Assembly: GCA_032052615.1 (NCBI GenBank)
Contig: DAMBWF010000008.1
Location: 62,001-126,000, forward strand
Direction: 5' to 3'
Source of the DNA: Pseudomonas_T sp032052615
GTDB taxonomy: Bacteria > Pseudomonadota > Gammaproteobacteria > Pseudomonadales > Pseudomonadaceae
Length of the DNA: 64,000 nucleotides
Shown: piece by piece, positions 24,532 through 32,297 of the stretch
Layout: each line of letters starts with the position of its first letter
Numbering within the stretch: the first letter of the stretch is position 1
The notes under the pieces: model-generated
Told to the model about the DNA's origin: nothing
What the model saw: the letters and a program-made list of their open reading frames with translations, nothing else
The model's database searches: none
Position numbers and translations under genes: made by a program

Positions 24532-25494
24532 ATGGGCACCCCCGAGGGCCACGCCCGGCTGATGCGCCGGGCCACCCGCGCCTCGCTCGCGGTGGCTCTC
24601 GTGCTGGTGGCCGCCAAGAGCGCGGCCTGGTGGGTCAGCGGCTCGGTGAGCCTACTGGCGGGGCTCACCGACTCGCTGCTGGACGGCACCGCCTCGCTGC
24701 TCAACCTGCTCGCCGTGCATTATTCGTTGCGTCCGGCGGACGACGATCATCGCTACGGCCACGGCAAGGCGGAGGCCCTGGCCGGCCTGGGCCAGGCGGC
24801 CTTCATCGCCGTCAGCGCGCTCCTGATCGGCACCCAGGCGGTGGATCGCCTGCTGCACCCGCTGCCGCTGGGGGCGCCCCTCGCGGGCATCGCGGTAATG
24901 CTGCTGTCGCTGGTGCTGACCGGCGCGCTGCTGGCCTTCCAGCGCCATGTCGTGCGGGTCACCGGTTCCACGGCGATCCGCGCGGATTCGCTGCACTATC
25001 GTTCCGACCTGCTGCTCAATGGCAGCATCCTGCTGGCACTGCTGCTGGGCGCCTTCGGCTGGCAGGGCGCGGACGCGCTGTTCGGCCTGGGCATCGCCGC
25101 CTACATCCTGTGGAGCGCCTGGAGCATCGCCCGGGAAGGGTTTTCGGTGCTGATGGACGAGGAACTGCCGCCGGCCATTGGCCTCGACATGCTGGAACGG
25201 GCCCGGCGCGTTCCGGGCATCCTCGGCGCCCACGACCTGCGCACCCGGGCCTCAGGCAACCGCTGGTTCGTCCAACTGCATGTGGAACTGCCCGACGAAA
25301 TGCCGCTGTTCGAGGCCCATGCCCTGGGCGAGCGCGTCGCCGAGGCGATCCGCGCGCCCTACCCTCGGGCCGATGTGCTGGTGCACGCCGACCCTCACAG
25401 CGTGGTCGACCTCCAAGAGAACGCGACGCTCAGCGGAGCGGAGCCAGGGCCGTCTCGCCGGGAGCGCCCCGGCGTCCATAGCGCAGGGCGGTGA
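24532..25494 (+). CDS. Cation diffusion facilitator, FieF-like divalent metal exporter
   Basis: 320 residues. Six transmembrane helices carry the tetrahedral metal site: TDSLLDG in helix 2 and DSLHYRSD in helix 5, as in FieF/YiiP (DxxxD and HxxxD). YGHGKAEALAGLGQA is the conserved loop. The C-terminal ferredoxin-like domain (about 210-300) has HVELPDEMPLFEAH and DVLVHADPHS with metal ligands. It exports Zn/Fe/Cd by proton antiport at the inner membrane. The last 25 or so residues (NATLSGAEPG...) are not a family feature and run into the convergent MFS gene, overlapping its end by 65 bp. First codon ATG 24532 was chosen; a downstream ATG 24562 is possible. Confidence 0.92.
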   Translation: MGTPEGHARLMRRATRASLAVALVLVAAKSAAWWVSGSVSLLAGLTDSLLDGTASLLNLLAVHYSLRPADDDHRYGHGKAEALAGLGQAAFIAVSALLIGTQAVDRLLHPLPLGAPLAGIAVMLLSLVLTGALLAFQRHVVRVTGSTAIRADSLHYRSDLLLNGSILLALLLGAFGWQGADALFGLGIAAYILWSAWSIAREGFSVLMDEELPPAIGLDMLERARRVPGILGAHDLRTRASGNRWFVQLHVELPDEMPLFEAHALGERVAEAIRAPYPRADVLVHADPHSVVDLQENATLSGAEPGPSRRERPGVHSAGR

Positions 25495-26734
25495 ACAGCC
25501 CGACCGCGCCCATCGCCGCGCAGAACGCCACGCAGACCCAGGGGCTCCAGGGCATCAGCGCGATCAGCATCAGCGGCATGGTGCTGGCCCAGAGCGCATA
25601 GACCAGGTTGTAGGTGAAGGAAATACCGGAGACCCGGATGTCCGCCGGGAACAGCCCGACCATCACCGAGGGCACCACTCCCACCACGCCGCAGGCGAGG
25701 CCGGCCAGGGCATAGGCGGCGCCAAGCCATTCCGAACCGGCCACCAGGCTAGCGTAGAGCGCGCCGATACCCGGGGCCAGCAACAGGCTGTAGAGCGCCA
25801 CGCCGCGCCAGGCACCGATCCGGTCGGCGAGCATGCCGGCCAGCACGCAGCCCAGGTTGAGGAAGACGATGCCCACGCTGCTCAGGCTGAAGGCCCGCTC
25901 GGCGGTCAGGCCGAAGCGCTGCTGCATCACCGTGGGAGTCACCACCACCAGCACCACCACCGCCGAGGTCAGCACGGCGGTGAGCAGCGCCGCCGGCATC
26001 AACGCGTGGCGTTGCTCGCGCAGCACGGCGCGCAGCGGGTAGTCCGCCAGCCCGTCGCGCTGGTCGCGCAGAGCCAGGAACACCGGGGTCTCGCTCAGCC
26101 AGCGACGCAGCCAGACCCCGATCACCCCGAACACGCCGCCCAGCAGAAAGGGAATGCGCCAGGCGTAGTCGAGGATGTCCTCGGCGCTGAACAACCGCGA
26201 CAGCAGCGTGGCGGTCAGCGCGCCAATCAGGTAGCCGAAAGTCAGGCCCGCCTGCAGCACGCCCAGGGCGTACCCGCGATGGCCACGGGGCGCGTGCTCG
26301 GCGACGAATACCCAGGCGCTGGGCACTTCGCCGCCCACCGCGGCGCCCTGGAGGATCCGCAGGGCCAGCAGCGCCAGCGGCGCGGCGAAGCCGATCTGGG
26401 CGTAGGTGGGCAGTACGCCGATCAGCAGGCAGGGCAGCGCCATCATCAGGATGCTCAGGCTGAACACCCGCTTGCGCCCCAGGCGGTCGGCGTAGTGGGC
26501 CATGAACAGGCCGCCCAGGGGGCGCGCCAGGTAACCGGTAACGAAGATGCCGAAGCTCTGCAGCAGGCGCAGCCACTCGGGCATTTCCGGAGGAAAGAAC
26601 AGCTTGCTCAGGGTCAGGGCGAAGAAGACGAAGATGATGAAATCGTAGATTTCCAGCGCCCCGCCCAGGGCGGCCAGGCCCAGGGTCTTGTGGTCGCTCA
26701 GCGCCAGGCGTGGCCGCGAGGGATCGGCAGTCAT
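25430..26734 (-). CDS. MFS transporter, metabolite:H+ symporter (ProP/ShiA-like) family
   Basis: 434 residues, 12 predicted helices. The start LGGALEIYDFIIFVFFA and the loop GGLFMAHYADRLGRKRVFSLSI (the G-x-x-x-D-R-x-G-R-[KR] motif A) are typical of the MHS family. RILQGAAVGGEVPSAWVFVAEHAP is the helix-4/5 motif. Members import organic acids, shikimate, proline/betaine or similar by proton symport; the substrate is unknown. Its 3' end overlaps the CDF gene tail. The 5' side is a 650-bp intergenic region with a terminator 340 bp upstream, so a long leader is possible. Confidence 0.88.
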   Translation of the reverse strand: MTADPSRPRLALSDHKTLGLAALGGALEIYDFIIFVFFALTLSKLFFPPEMPEWLRLLQSFGIFVTGYLARPLGGLFMAHYADRLGRKRVFSLSILMMALPCLLIGVLPTYAQIGFAAPLALLALRILQGAAVGGEVPSAWVFVAEHAPRGHRGYALGVLQAGLTFGYLIGALTATLLSRLFSAEDILDYAWRIPFLLGGVFGVIGVWLRRWLSETPVFLALRDQRDGLADYPLRAVLREQRHALMPAALLTAVLTSAVVVLVVVTPTVMQQRFGLTAERAFSLSSVGIVFLNLGCVLAGMLADRIGAWRGVALYSLLLAPGIGALYASLVAGSEWLGAAYALAGLACGVVGVVPSVMVGLFPADIRVSGISFTYNLVYALWASTMPLMLIALMPWSPWVCVAFCAAMGAVGLFTALRYGRRGAPGETALAPLR

Positions 26735-27077
26735 GAAAGCCTCCGGGAAACGGCGAACGCGGCGGACCGCCGGCGCGTTCGGAATGTCGGCGGGCGGAGG
26801 ATAACAGAAGCGCTTTTCGAGGTTCGTCGCAGCCGCCGAACTGAGCTGGCTTTTCGGCCGCATCCGAGCAGGAGGGCGCTCGGGCCCTCCGACAACGGCG
26901 GCCCGTCCGCCCATCCATGCGTCATGCCCGCCCGTCGCATTCGCTGACGCCTCGGGCCAATGGCCCCGTGGCGGCCACGGCCTGAACGCCCCCGCTCCGC
27001 TCTCCTTCGCCGGGAAGCCGAGCGTCCGGTACGCCGTCGGGAGGCGCCGGCAACACCGCGCCAAGCGTCCAGCAAAC

Positions 27078-27104
27078 AAAAAGGGGGCCCTTGCGGGCCC
27101 CCTT
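27078..27104 (-). terminator. Rho-independent terminator reading on the minus strand
   Basis: Stem GGGGGCCC/GGGCCCCC (27083-27090 with 27095-27102), 4-base loop, extendable by two A-T pairs. On the minus strand it is followed by a T-run (AAAAA at 27078-27082 on the plus strand). It terminates some minus-strand transcript that begins upstream, towards 27380, or attenuates the MFS gene. Confidence 0.75.
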
Positions 27105-27149
27105 CGGGTATTCGTCCGGTGCTGGCAATCGTGTCGCCGCTTTCGTCGT

Positions 27150-27234
27150 CCGCCTGATTGGGCGGTACGGACCCGGGTGCCCGACACGGCCCTGTAGGAC
27201 CGCCGGCGCCGACCCGCCTGATTGGGCGGGTCGG
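27150..27234. repeat. Pair of identical palindromes with conserved loop
   Basis: The 16-mer CCGCCTGATTGGGCGG occurs perfectly at 27150-27165 and 27214-27229, 64 bp apart. Each can form a hairpin with the same 6-base loop (TGATTG; CAATCA on the minus strand). The second extends to a perfect 10-bp stem (27209-27218 with 27225-27234). They may be RNA hairpins upstream of the minus-strand terminator, or operator sites. Confidence 0.7.
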
Positions 27235-27327
27235 GTGGACTCTCTCGTCCGGGCCGTGAAACTGATGGAAAGCTTACGCCGTCGGGACGGGCATGGGTTT
27301 GCGGAAATTGCTTCCTGTTCGACTACT

Positions 27328-27366
27328 TGCGCAATCATTCACCGCAATAGGATGATTATGCGCAAT
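27328..27366. promoter_or_regulatory. Putative operator of the Lrp-type regulator
   Basis: TGCGCAAT occurs at 27328-27335 and 27359-27366 (31 bp apart), with a partial copy CCGCAAT at 27342-27348. GCGCAATCAT (27329-27338) and ATGATTATGCGC (27352-27363) also form an imperfect inverted repeat. It ends 20 bp before the regulator start; autoregulation is likely. Confidence 0.5.
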
Positions 27367-27386
27367 CCAAAACCAGGCCGGTGATC

Positions 27387-27866
27387 ATGGAAAAACTCGA
27401 CCGCTACGACTTGCGCATCCTTGCCGAATTGCAGAAGGACGCGCGTATTTCCAATCAGGACTTGGCCGAGCGGATCGGTCTGTCGCCTTCGCCCTGTTCG
27501 CGACGGGTGCGGCAACTGGAGGAGGACGGTTACATCGTTCGCCAGGTGGCGCTGCTGGATCGCAAGAAACTGGGGCTTAGCCTTACCGCCTATGTGCTGA
27601 TCGGAATGGACCGGCACACGCCGGACCGGTTCGAGCACTTCCAGTCGGTTATCCATCAATGTCCGGAGGTGCTGGAATGCAGCCTGGTAACCGGGATCGA
27701 CGCCGATTACCAGCTCAAGGTGGTGGTGCCGGACATGGAGCATTACCAGCAATTCCTGCTGGGCCAGTTGACCCGTATCGAGGGGGTCACCAGCGTGCGC
27801 TCCAGCTTCGTCCTCAACCAGGTGGTGAGCAGCACGGAGCTGCCCTTGGGCCATCTCAAGCCCTGA
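27387..27866 (+). CDS. Lrp/AsnC-family transcriptional regulator
   Basis: 159 residues. Winged helix-turn-helix at 1-60 (LDRYDLRILAELQKDARIS, recognition helix around LAERIGLSPSPCSRRVRQLE) and an RAM domain (about 70-150; YVLIGMD..., SLVTGIDADYQLKVVVPDMEHYQQF). It resembles regulators that control single amino-acid catabolic or transport genes. ATG 27387 is preferred over a GTG at 27381 because it gives the usual MEKLDRYD start. It is divergent from the MFS gene across the 652-bp gap, so that gene may be a target, but the distance makes this weak. Confidence 0.88.
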   Translation: MEKLDRYDLRILAELQKDARISNQDLAERIGLSPSPCSRRVRQLEEDGYIVRQVALLDRKKLGLSLTAYVLIGMDRHTPDRFEHFQSVIHQCPEVLECSLVTGIDADYQLKVVVPDMEHYQQFLLGQLTRIEGVTSVRSSFVLNQVVSSTELPLGHLKP

Positions 27867-27893
27867 AGCGGACGCCCCGCGCCGCGCTTGGCG

Positions 27894-27899
27894 TATAAT
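27894..27899 (+). promoter_or_regulatory. -10 hexamer TATAAT before the DUF2788 gene
   Basis: A perfect TATAAT, 134 bp before ATG 28033. No consensus -35 at the proper distance, so the strength is uncertain. Confidence 0.4.
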
Positions 27900-28032
27900 C
27901 GCCGCCGCCTTGCCGTGCCCCGCGTGGAACCGCACTCCGCGTTCACGCTCGAAAAAAGAACAAGCTCCGCCCTACACGGCCTCTCCGCCCGGCCTCGCGC
28001 CGGGTTCGATCGTGCTGTCCAAGAGGTTGACG

Positions 28033-28236
28033 ATGAGTCCCGAGAAGTTCGAAGAATTGATGATGACGGCGCTGATCGCCGGTCTGGTCCTGTTCATGGC
28101 GTTCATCGTCTGGGACCTGGCGAAGAAGTCCAATGCGGGTCGGTTCGGCACGATGATCCTGTTTCTCGCCCTCGGCCTGGGGGTGCTTGGCTTCGTCATC
28201 AAGTCGCTGGTGATCGGCGGCCTCGAAGGGCTGTAA
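28033..28236 (+). CDS. DUF2788 small membrane protein
   Basis: 67 residues with two transmembrane helices (about 12-32, LIAGLVLFMAFIVWDLA, and 39-60, GTMILFLALGLGVLGFVI) joined by a KKSNAGRFG loop. This matches the DUF2788 family of short proteins found in Pseudomonas and relatives; function unknown. ATG 28033 is preceded by AAGAGG at a suitable distance. The frame is open further upstream but the added residues look like noise. Confidence 0.82.
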   Translation: MSPEKFEELMMTALIAGLVLFMAFIVWDLAKKSNAGRFGTMILFLALGLGVLGFVIKSLVIGGLEGL

Positions 28237-28332
28237 CGCCACCCGCCCGGCCCACGTCTCTTACTCCGTTCTTCCTCCCCGGATGCGCCCGAGCCTCCGG
28301 GACAGATTCGTTTTCACTCAGGAGATTTACCC

Positions 28333-28725
28333 ATGAACGCTACCGATCGCGTCATGCAAAGCTATGGACGGTGCTGTGCCAGTGCCGATTTCTTCGATGA
28401 CTTCTACCGCTGTTTCTTCGCCAGCTCGCCGCAAGTGCGCGAGAAATTCCTCAATACCGACATGCAGGCGCAAAAGCAGTTGCTGCGCCACGGCATCCTC
28501 AACCTGGTGATGTACGCCCGCGGGATGCCCGACACCAAGCTGCGGGCCCTGGGGTGCAGCCACGCGCGGGATGCCCTGGACATCCGCCCGGAACTCTACG
28601 ACCTCTGGCTGGACGCCCTGCTGCAGACCATTTCCGAGCACGACAAGCAATTCGACACGGAAACCCGGGTGGCCTGGCGCGAAGTGCTGGCCAAGGGCAT
28701 CAACATCATCAAATCCCACTACTGA
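28333..28725 (+). CDS. Single-domain globin
   Basis: 130 residues, near the length of a bacterial single-domain globin. The likely proximal haem ligand is H77 in LGCSHARDAL, following a helix E region with KQLLRHGILNLVMYARG. The B-helix area has DFFDDFYRCFFASSP with aromatic residues. No reductase domain follows, so it is not a flavohaemoglobin. Possible roles are O2/NO binding or redox sensing; unknown for this branch. An AGGAG lies seven bases before the ATG. It lies 96 bp after the DUF2788 gene. Confidence 0.85.
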   Translation: MNATDRVMQSYGRCCASADFFDDFYRCFFASSPQVREKFLNTDMQAQKQLLRHGILNLVMYARGMPDTKLRALGCSHARDALDIRPELYDLWLDALLQTISEHDKQFDTETRVAWREVLAKGINIIKSHY

Positions 28726-28737
28726 AGGCAGGCGCCT

Positions 28738-29349
28738 TCATTCCAGCCGGGCGGGCACCTCGCGCCACTCGCCCGGCGCCAACCCTTCCACGCTCCACGG
28801 CCCGATGCGCACCCGCACCAGGCGCAGGGTCGGCAGGCCCACCGCGGCGGTCATCCGCCGGACCTGGCGGTTGCGTCCCTCGCGGATGGTCAGCTCCAGC
28901 CAGGCGGTCGGCACGCTTTTGCGAAAGCGCACTGGCGGGTGCCGTGGCCACAGGGCCGGCTCGTCCAGCCGGCGCGCCTCGGCCGGCAGGGTCGGGCCGT
29001 CGTTCAACTCGACGCCATCGCGCAGGCGCCGCAGGGCCGCCTCGTCCGGCTCGCCTTCCACCTGAACCCAGTAGGTCTTCGCCAGTTTGTGCCTGGGATC
29101 GGCGATGCGCGCCTGCAGGCGGCCGTCGCTGGTGAGCAGCAAGAGGCCCTCGCTGTCGCGGTCCAGCCGGCCGGCCGGGTAGACACCGGGGACCTCGATG
29201 AAATCCTTGAGAGTGGCGCGACCGTCGCCGCCGCTGAACTGGGTCAGCACGTCGTAGGGCTTGTTGAACAGCAGCAGGCGTGCCGGGCCCGCCGGGGAAG
29301 CCGGGCGGCGCGGCGCGGGGCGCGAAAAGGAACGGGGCGGACGGGACAT
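28738..29349 (-). CDS. rluE: 23S rRNA pseudouridine synthase RluE-type
   Basis: 203 residues. RsuA/RluB/E/F family without an S4 domain, which together with the length points to RluE (pseudouridine 2457 of 23S rRNA). The catalytic aspartate lies in PAGRLDRDSEGLLLLT; LLFNKPYDVLTQF is the N-terminal motif, and TIREGRNRQVRRMTAAVGLP and LVRVRIGPWSVEGL are the C-terminal ones. An Arg/Pro-rich extension (about 1-22) precedes the domain. ATG 29349 is preferred to a TTG at 29358. It converges with the globin gene (12 bp between ends). Confidence 0.9.
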   Translation of the reverse strand: MSRPPRSFSRPAPRRPASPAGPARLLLFNKPYDVLTQFSGGDGRATLKDFIEVPGVYPAGRLDRDSEGLLLLTSDGRLQARIADPRHKLAKTYWVQVEGEPDEAALRRLRDGVELNDGPTLPAEARRLDEPALWPRHPPVRFRKSVPTAWLELTIREGRNRQVRRMTAAVGLPTLRLVRVRIGPWSVEGLAPGEWREVPARLE

Positions 29350-29390
29350 GGCGGGCAACGGTCGTGGCGCGGGGCGGAAGCGCGGGATGC

Positions 29391-29396
29391 TAGGAT
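29391..29396 (+). promoter_or_regulatory. -10 hexamer (TAGGAT, extended TGC) before the metallo-hydrolase gene
   Basis: TGCTAGGAT is an extended -10 match 30 bp before the ATG at 29427. The -35 is not obvious. Confidence 0.35.
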
Positions 29397-29426
29397 GCCG
29401 GCCTCCGTTCCCGCAAGAGCGCCCCG

Positions 29427-30515
29427 ATGACCCGAGCCCTGCGACCCACCTGGCTGATCGAATTGCACAATCTGTTGCGCGGCGCCGAGGCCGGCTACCA
29501 AGGCCCGCCCAGCGATCACTTCGACGGCCGGCGCTTCCATAACCTGCGCCCGACCGCCCGCAAGACCCTGGGCCAAGTCCTCAAGTGGCGGATGAACCGC
29601 GAGCCCCAGCAACCCTGGGCCTTCCAACGGCCGGACGCCGACCACGGCACGCCGCCGGACCGGGTGGACGGCGAGGCGTTGCAGGTCACCTACATCAACC
29701 ACGCGACCCTGCTGATCCAGCAGCACGGCCTGAACATCCTCACCGACCCGCTGTGGTCCGAGCGCGCCAGCCCGTTCCCCTTCCTCGGCCCGAGGCGCTA
29801 CCACGCCCCGGGCGTCGCCCTCGACGACCTGCCGGCCATCGATGTCATCCTGGTCAGCCATAACCACTACGACCACTTGGACCTGGCCAGCCTGCGCCGG
29901 CTCGCCGAACGCTTTCCGCTGGCCACGGTGGTCACCGGTCTGGGCAACGGCGCGCTGATCCGCGCCTGCGGCTTCTCCCGGGTGAGGGAGTTGGACTGGT
30001 GGCAGACTTTGCCCCTGAGCCCGGCCGTGGCCCTGCACGCGGTGCCGGCCCAGCACTGGTCGTCGCGCAGCCATGGCGACGCCAACCGGACCCTGTGGCT
30101 GGGCTTCGTCCTGGCCTCCGCCGGCGGCCCGGTGCTGTTTCCCGGGGACAGCGGCCTGGGCCCGGAATTCGCCCTGATCCACGCGCGCTTCGGCCCGCTG
30201 CGTTTCGCCGCCCTGCCCATCGGCGCCTATGCGCCGCGCTGGTTCATGCGGGACAACCACATGGACCCGGACGACGCCGTGCAAGCGCACCAGCAACTGC
30301 ACTCGCGCTGCAGCATGGCGATCCACTTCGGCACCTTCAACCTGAGCGACGAGGACCAGTTCGCGCCACCCCAGGCCCTGGCCGCCGCCCTAGCGGCGCG
30401 CGGGGTGCCCGCCGAACGCTTCCGCGCGCCTCGGCCGGGAGAACGCTGGCAAGTGCCGCCGCTGGAGCCGCGGGACAGCCCCAGCGCCGTCGAGACGGGT
30501 TCGCCCGCGGCCTGA
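29427..30515 (+). CDS. Metallo-beta-lactamase-fold hydrolase (NAPE-PLD/UlaG-like)
   Basis: 362 residues. The zinc motif HNHYDHLD (HxHxDH) lies at about residues 149-156, preceded by NHATLLIQQHGLNILTDPLWSERASP, which is characteristic of the NAPE-PLD-like branch. Further ligands are in PAQHWSSR, FPGDSGLG and AIHFGTFNL. Substrate unknown; bacterial members are predicted phosphodiesterases or lactonases. There is no signal peptide, although the N-terminus has an amphipathic segment. The C-terminal 25 residues are Pro/Ser-rich. Confidence 0.88.
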   Translation: MTRALRPTWLIELHNLLRGAEAGYQGPPSDHFDGRRFHNLRPTARKTLGQVLKWRMNREPQQPWAFQRPDADHGTPPDRVDGEALQVTYINHATLLIQQHGLNILTDPLWSERASPFPFLGPRRYHAPGVALDDLPAIDVILVSHNHYDHLDLASLRRLAERFPLATVVTGLGNGALIRACGFSRVRELDWWQTLPLSPAVALHAVPAQHWSSRSHGDANRTLWLGFVLASAGGPVLFPGDSGLGPEFALIHARFGPLRFAALPIGAYAPRWFMRDNHMDPDDAVQAHQQLHSRCSMAIHFGTFNLSDEDQFAPPQALAAALAARGVPAERFRAPRPGERWQVPPLEPRDSPSAVETGSPAA

Positions 30516-30593
30516 CCGGCGCCGGCGAACGGCGGGACGAGCTCGAAGCCGGCTGAACCCGGCGAGGCCATCGCCGGATGACCGCGGGGCGCC

Positions 30594-32069
30594 CTAGCGG
30601 AACGGCGGCTCGTCGAAGCTGCGCAGTTTGCGCGAGTGCAGCGAGTGCAACTGGCTGCGCAGCAGGTCGAGGGCGGCGATGCCGATCTTCAGGTGCTGGC
30701 TCACCGCCCGCTCGTAGAACGCGCCGGCGGCCCCGGGCAGCTTGATCTCGCTGTGCAGCGGCTTGTCCGACACACACAGCAGCGTGCCGTAGGGCACCCG
30801 CAGGCGATAGCCCTGGGCGGCGATGGTGCCGCTTTCCATGTCCACCGCCACCGCCCGGGCCAGGTTGATCAGCGGCCGCTCCTGGGCCCAGCGCAGCTCC
30901 CAGTTGCGGTCGTCGTAGGTCAGCACGGTACCGGTGCGCAGACGGCGCTTGAGGGCCTCGCCCTTGTCCCCGGTGACCTGGGCGGCGGCCTCCTGCAACG
31001 CCTGCTGCACTTCGGCGAGGGCGGGAATCGGGATGTGCGGCGGCACCACCCGGTCGAGGATGCCGTCGCGGCGCATGTAGGCGTGGGCCAGCACGTAGTC
31101 GCCGATGGTCTGGGACTGCCGCAGCCCGCCGCAGTGGCCGATCATCAACCAGCAGTGGGGGCGCAGCACCGCCAGGTGGTCGGTGATGTTCTTGGCGTTG
31201 GACGGGCCGACGCCGATGTTCACCAGGGTCACGCCATGGCCATCCTCGGCGATCAGGTGATAGGCGGGCATCTGGTAGCGGTGCCAGAGCACGCCGCCGA
31301 TGATCGCCTGGGCTTCGTCCTCATCCATGCCGCGCTCGATCACCACGTTGCCCGGCAGCACCAGCCGGGCGAAGCGCGGGTCGTCGCGCAGCTGGTCGAG
31401 GCCATGGCGGATGAACTGATCGACGTAGCGGTGATAGTTGGTCAGCAGGATCCACGGCTGCACGTGGCGCCAGTCGCTGCCGGTGTAGTGCACCAGCCGG
31501 CGCAGGGAGAAATCCACCCGCGCCGCGTCGAACAGCGCCAGGGGCATGGGGTCGGCGTTCTCCCATTCGTACAGCCCGTCGGCCACGCCGTCGGAGGCGG
31601 CCGACAGGTCGGTGCTGGGGAACACCCGCGCCAGCTCGGCGGCGGTCACGCCGGAACCGGCCAGTTCGTCGCCCTGCTCCACGACATAGGGGTAAGGAAT
31701 GTTCTGCTGGCTGGGGCCGACTTCCACTTGCAGGGTGAAATCGCTCATCAGCGGCCGCAACTGCTCCAGCAGGTAAGTGCGGAACGCCTCGGGGTGGGTG
31801 ACGGTGACGCTGTAGTTGCCCGGCACCTGCATCTTGGCGTAGGCGCGGGTGGTGGACGGCACCTCGCCGTGGCAGCGGTAGCCGATCCGCAGCAAGGGGT
31901 AACGGAACAGGGCACGCTGCGTCTCGGTGGGCACCACCCGCTCCTTGAGGTAGCGCTTGAGGGCCTGGCTCAGGGCCTCGGTGGCCTGGCGATGCAACGC
32001 GGCGAGCCGGTCGACCGCCTCTTCCGCGCGGGTGGCGACGATGAAGTCGTCGTCGGGGTAGAAGCTCAT
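30594..32069 (-). CDS. amn: AMP nucleosidase
   Basis: 491 residues. Amn hydrolyses AMP to adenine and ribose 5-phosphate. The N-terminal AMP-nucleosidase domain (to about 180; RYPLLRIGYRCHGEVPST) is followed by the nucleoside-phosphorylase-like catalytic domain with NIGVGPSNAKNITDHLAVLRPHCWLMIGHCGGLR and VDMESGTIAAQGYRLRVPYGTLLCVSDKPLH (substrate-binding glutamate in DMES). ATG 32069 was chosen because AGGA lies eight bases upstream; an ATG at 32078 would add three residues. The 228 bp on the upstream side contain no gene. Confidence 0.94.
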   Translation of the reverse strand: MSFYPDDDFIVATRAEEAVDRLAALHRQATEALSQALKRYLKERVVPTETQRALFRYPLLRIGYRCHGEVPSTTRAYAKMQVPGNYSVTVTHPEAFRTYLLEQLRPLMSDFTLQVEVGPSQQNIPYPYVVEQGDELAGSGVTAAELARVFPSTDLSAASDGVADGLYEWENADPMPLALFDAARVDFSLRRLVHYTGSDWRHVQPWILLTNYHRYVDQFIRHGLDQLRDDPRFARLVLPGNVVIERGMDEDEAQAIIGGVLWHRYQMPAYHLIAEDGHGVTLVNIGVGPSNAKNITDHLAVLRPHCWLMIGHCGGLRQSQTIGDYVLAHAYMRRDGILDRVVPPHIPIPALAEVQQALQEAAAQVTGDKGEALKRRLRTGTVLTYDDRNWELRWAQERPLINLARAVAVDMESGTIAAQGYRLRVPYGTLLCVSDKPLHSEIKLPGAAGAFYERAVSQHLKIGIAALDLLRSQLHSLHSRKLRSFDEPPFR

Positions 32070-32297
32070 GAAAGGCATCCTGTCTGGTCGGACCGGTCCA
32101 TCTTGCCTGCTCGACATCGACAAAGGTAGCGCGGACCGGGTCAGCTCCACGGCCTGGCCGGCGATTCGCGGCGCCAGCCCGGGCCGCGCCCCGTGGCCGG
32201 ATCGGCGCGCTGGGCGGATAGGGCCTTACCCCGCGCCGCGCCTCATGCCACGGCGGGCCTCGCGCCTCGCTTCCCCTGCACGGATCCGCTCCTGGCG

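Larger units (their letters stand above)
26735..27386. other. 652-bp intergenic region between MFS and Lrp-type genes
   Basis: No protein-coding gene is recognisable; a minus-strand open frame across it (26922-27338) is Arg/Pro-rich and has no family look. It holds a minus-strand terminator-like hairpin (27078-27104), two identical 16-bp palindromes (27150-27165 and 27214-27229), and a repeat-rich operator next to the Lrp gene (27328-27366). The part 26735-27070 shows nothing further. Confidence 0.6.

Noticed and set aside
27150..27234. Guanidine-II (mini-ykkC) riboswitch
   Set aside because: That class has two hairpins with ACGR loops; here both loops are UGAUUG/CAAUCA.
26922..27338. Long minus-strand open frame in the 652-bp intergenic gap
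   Set aside because: Arg/Pro/Ser-rich, passes through the palindromes and a terminator, no recognisable domain; explained by high GC.
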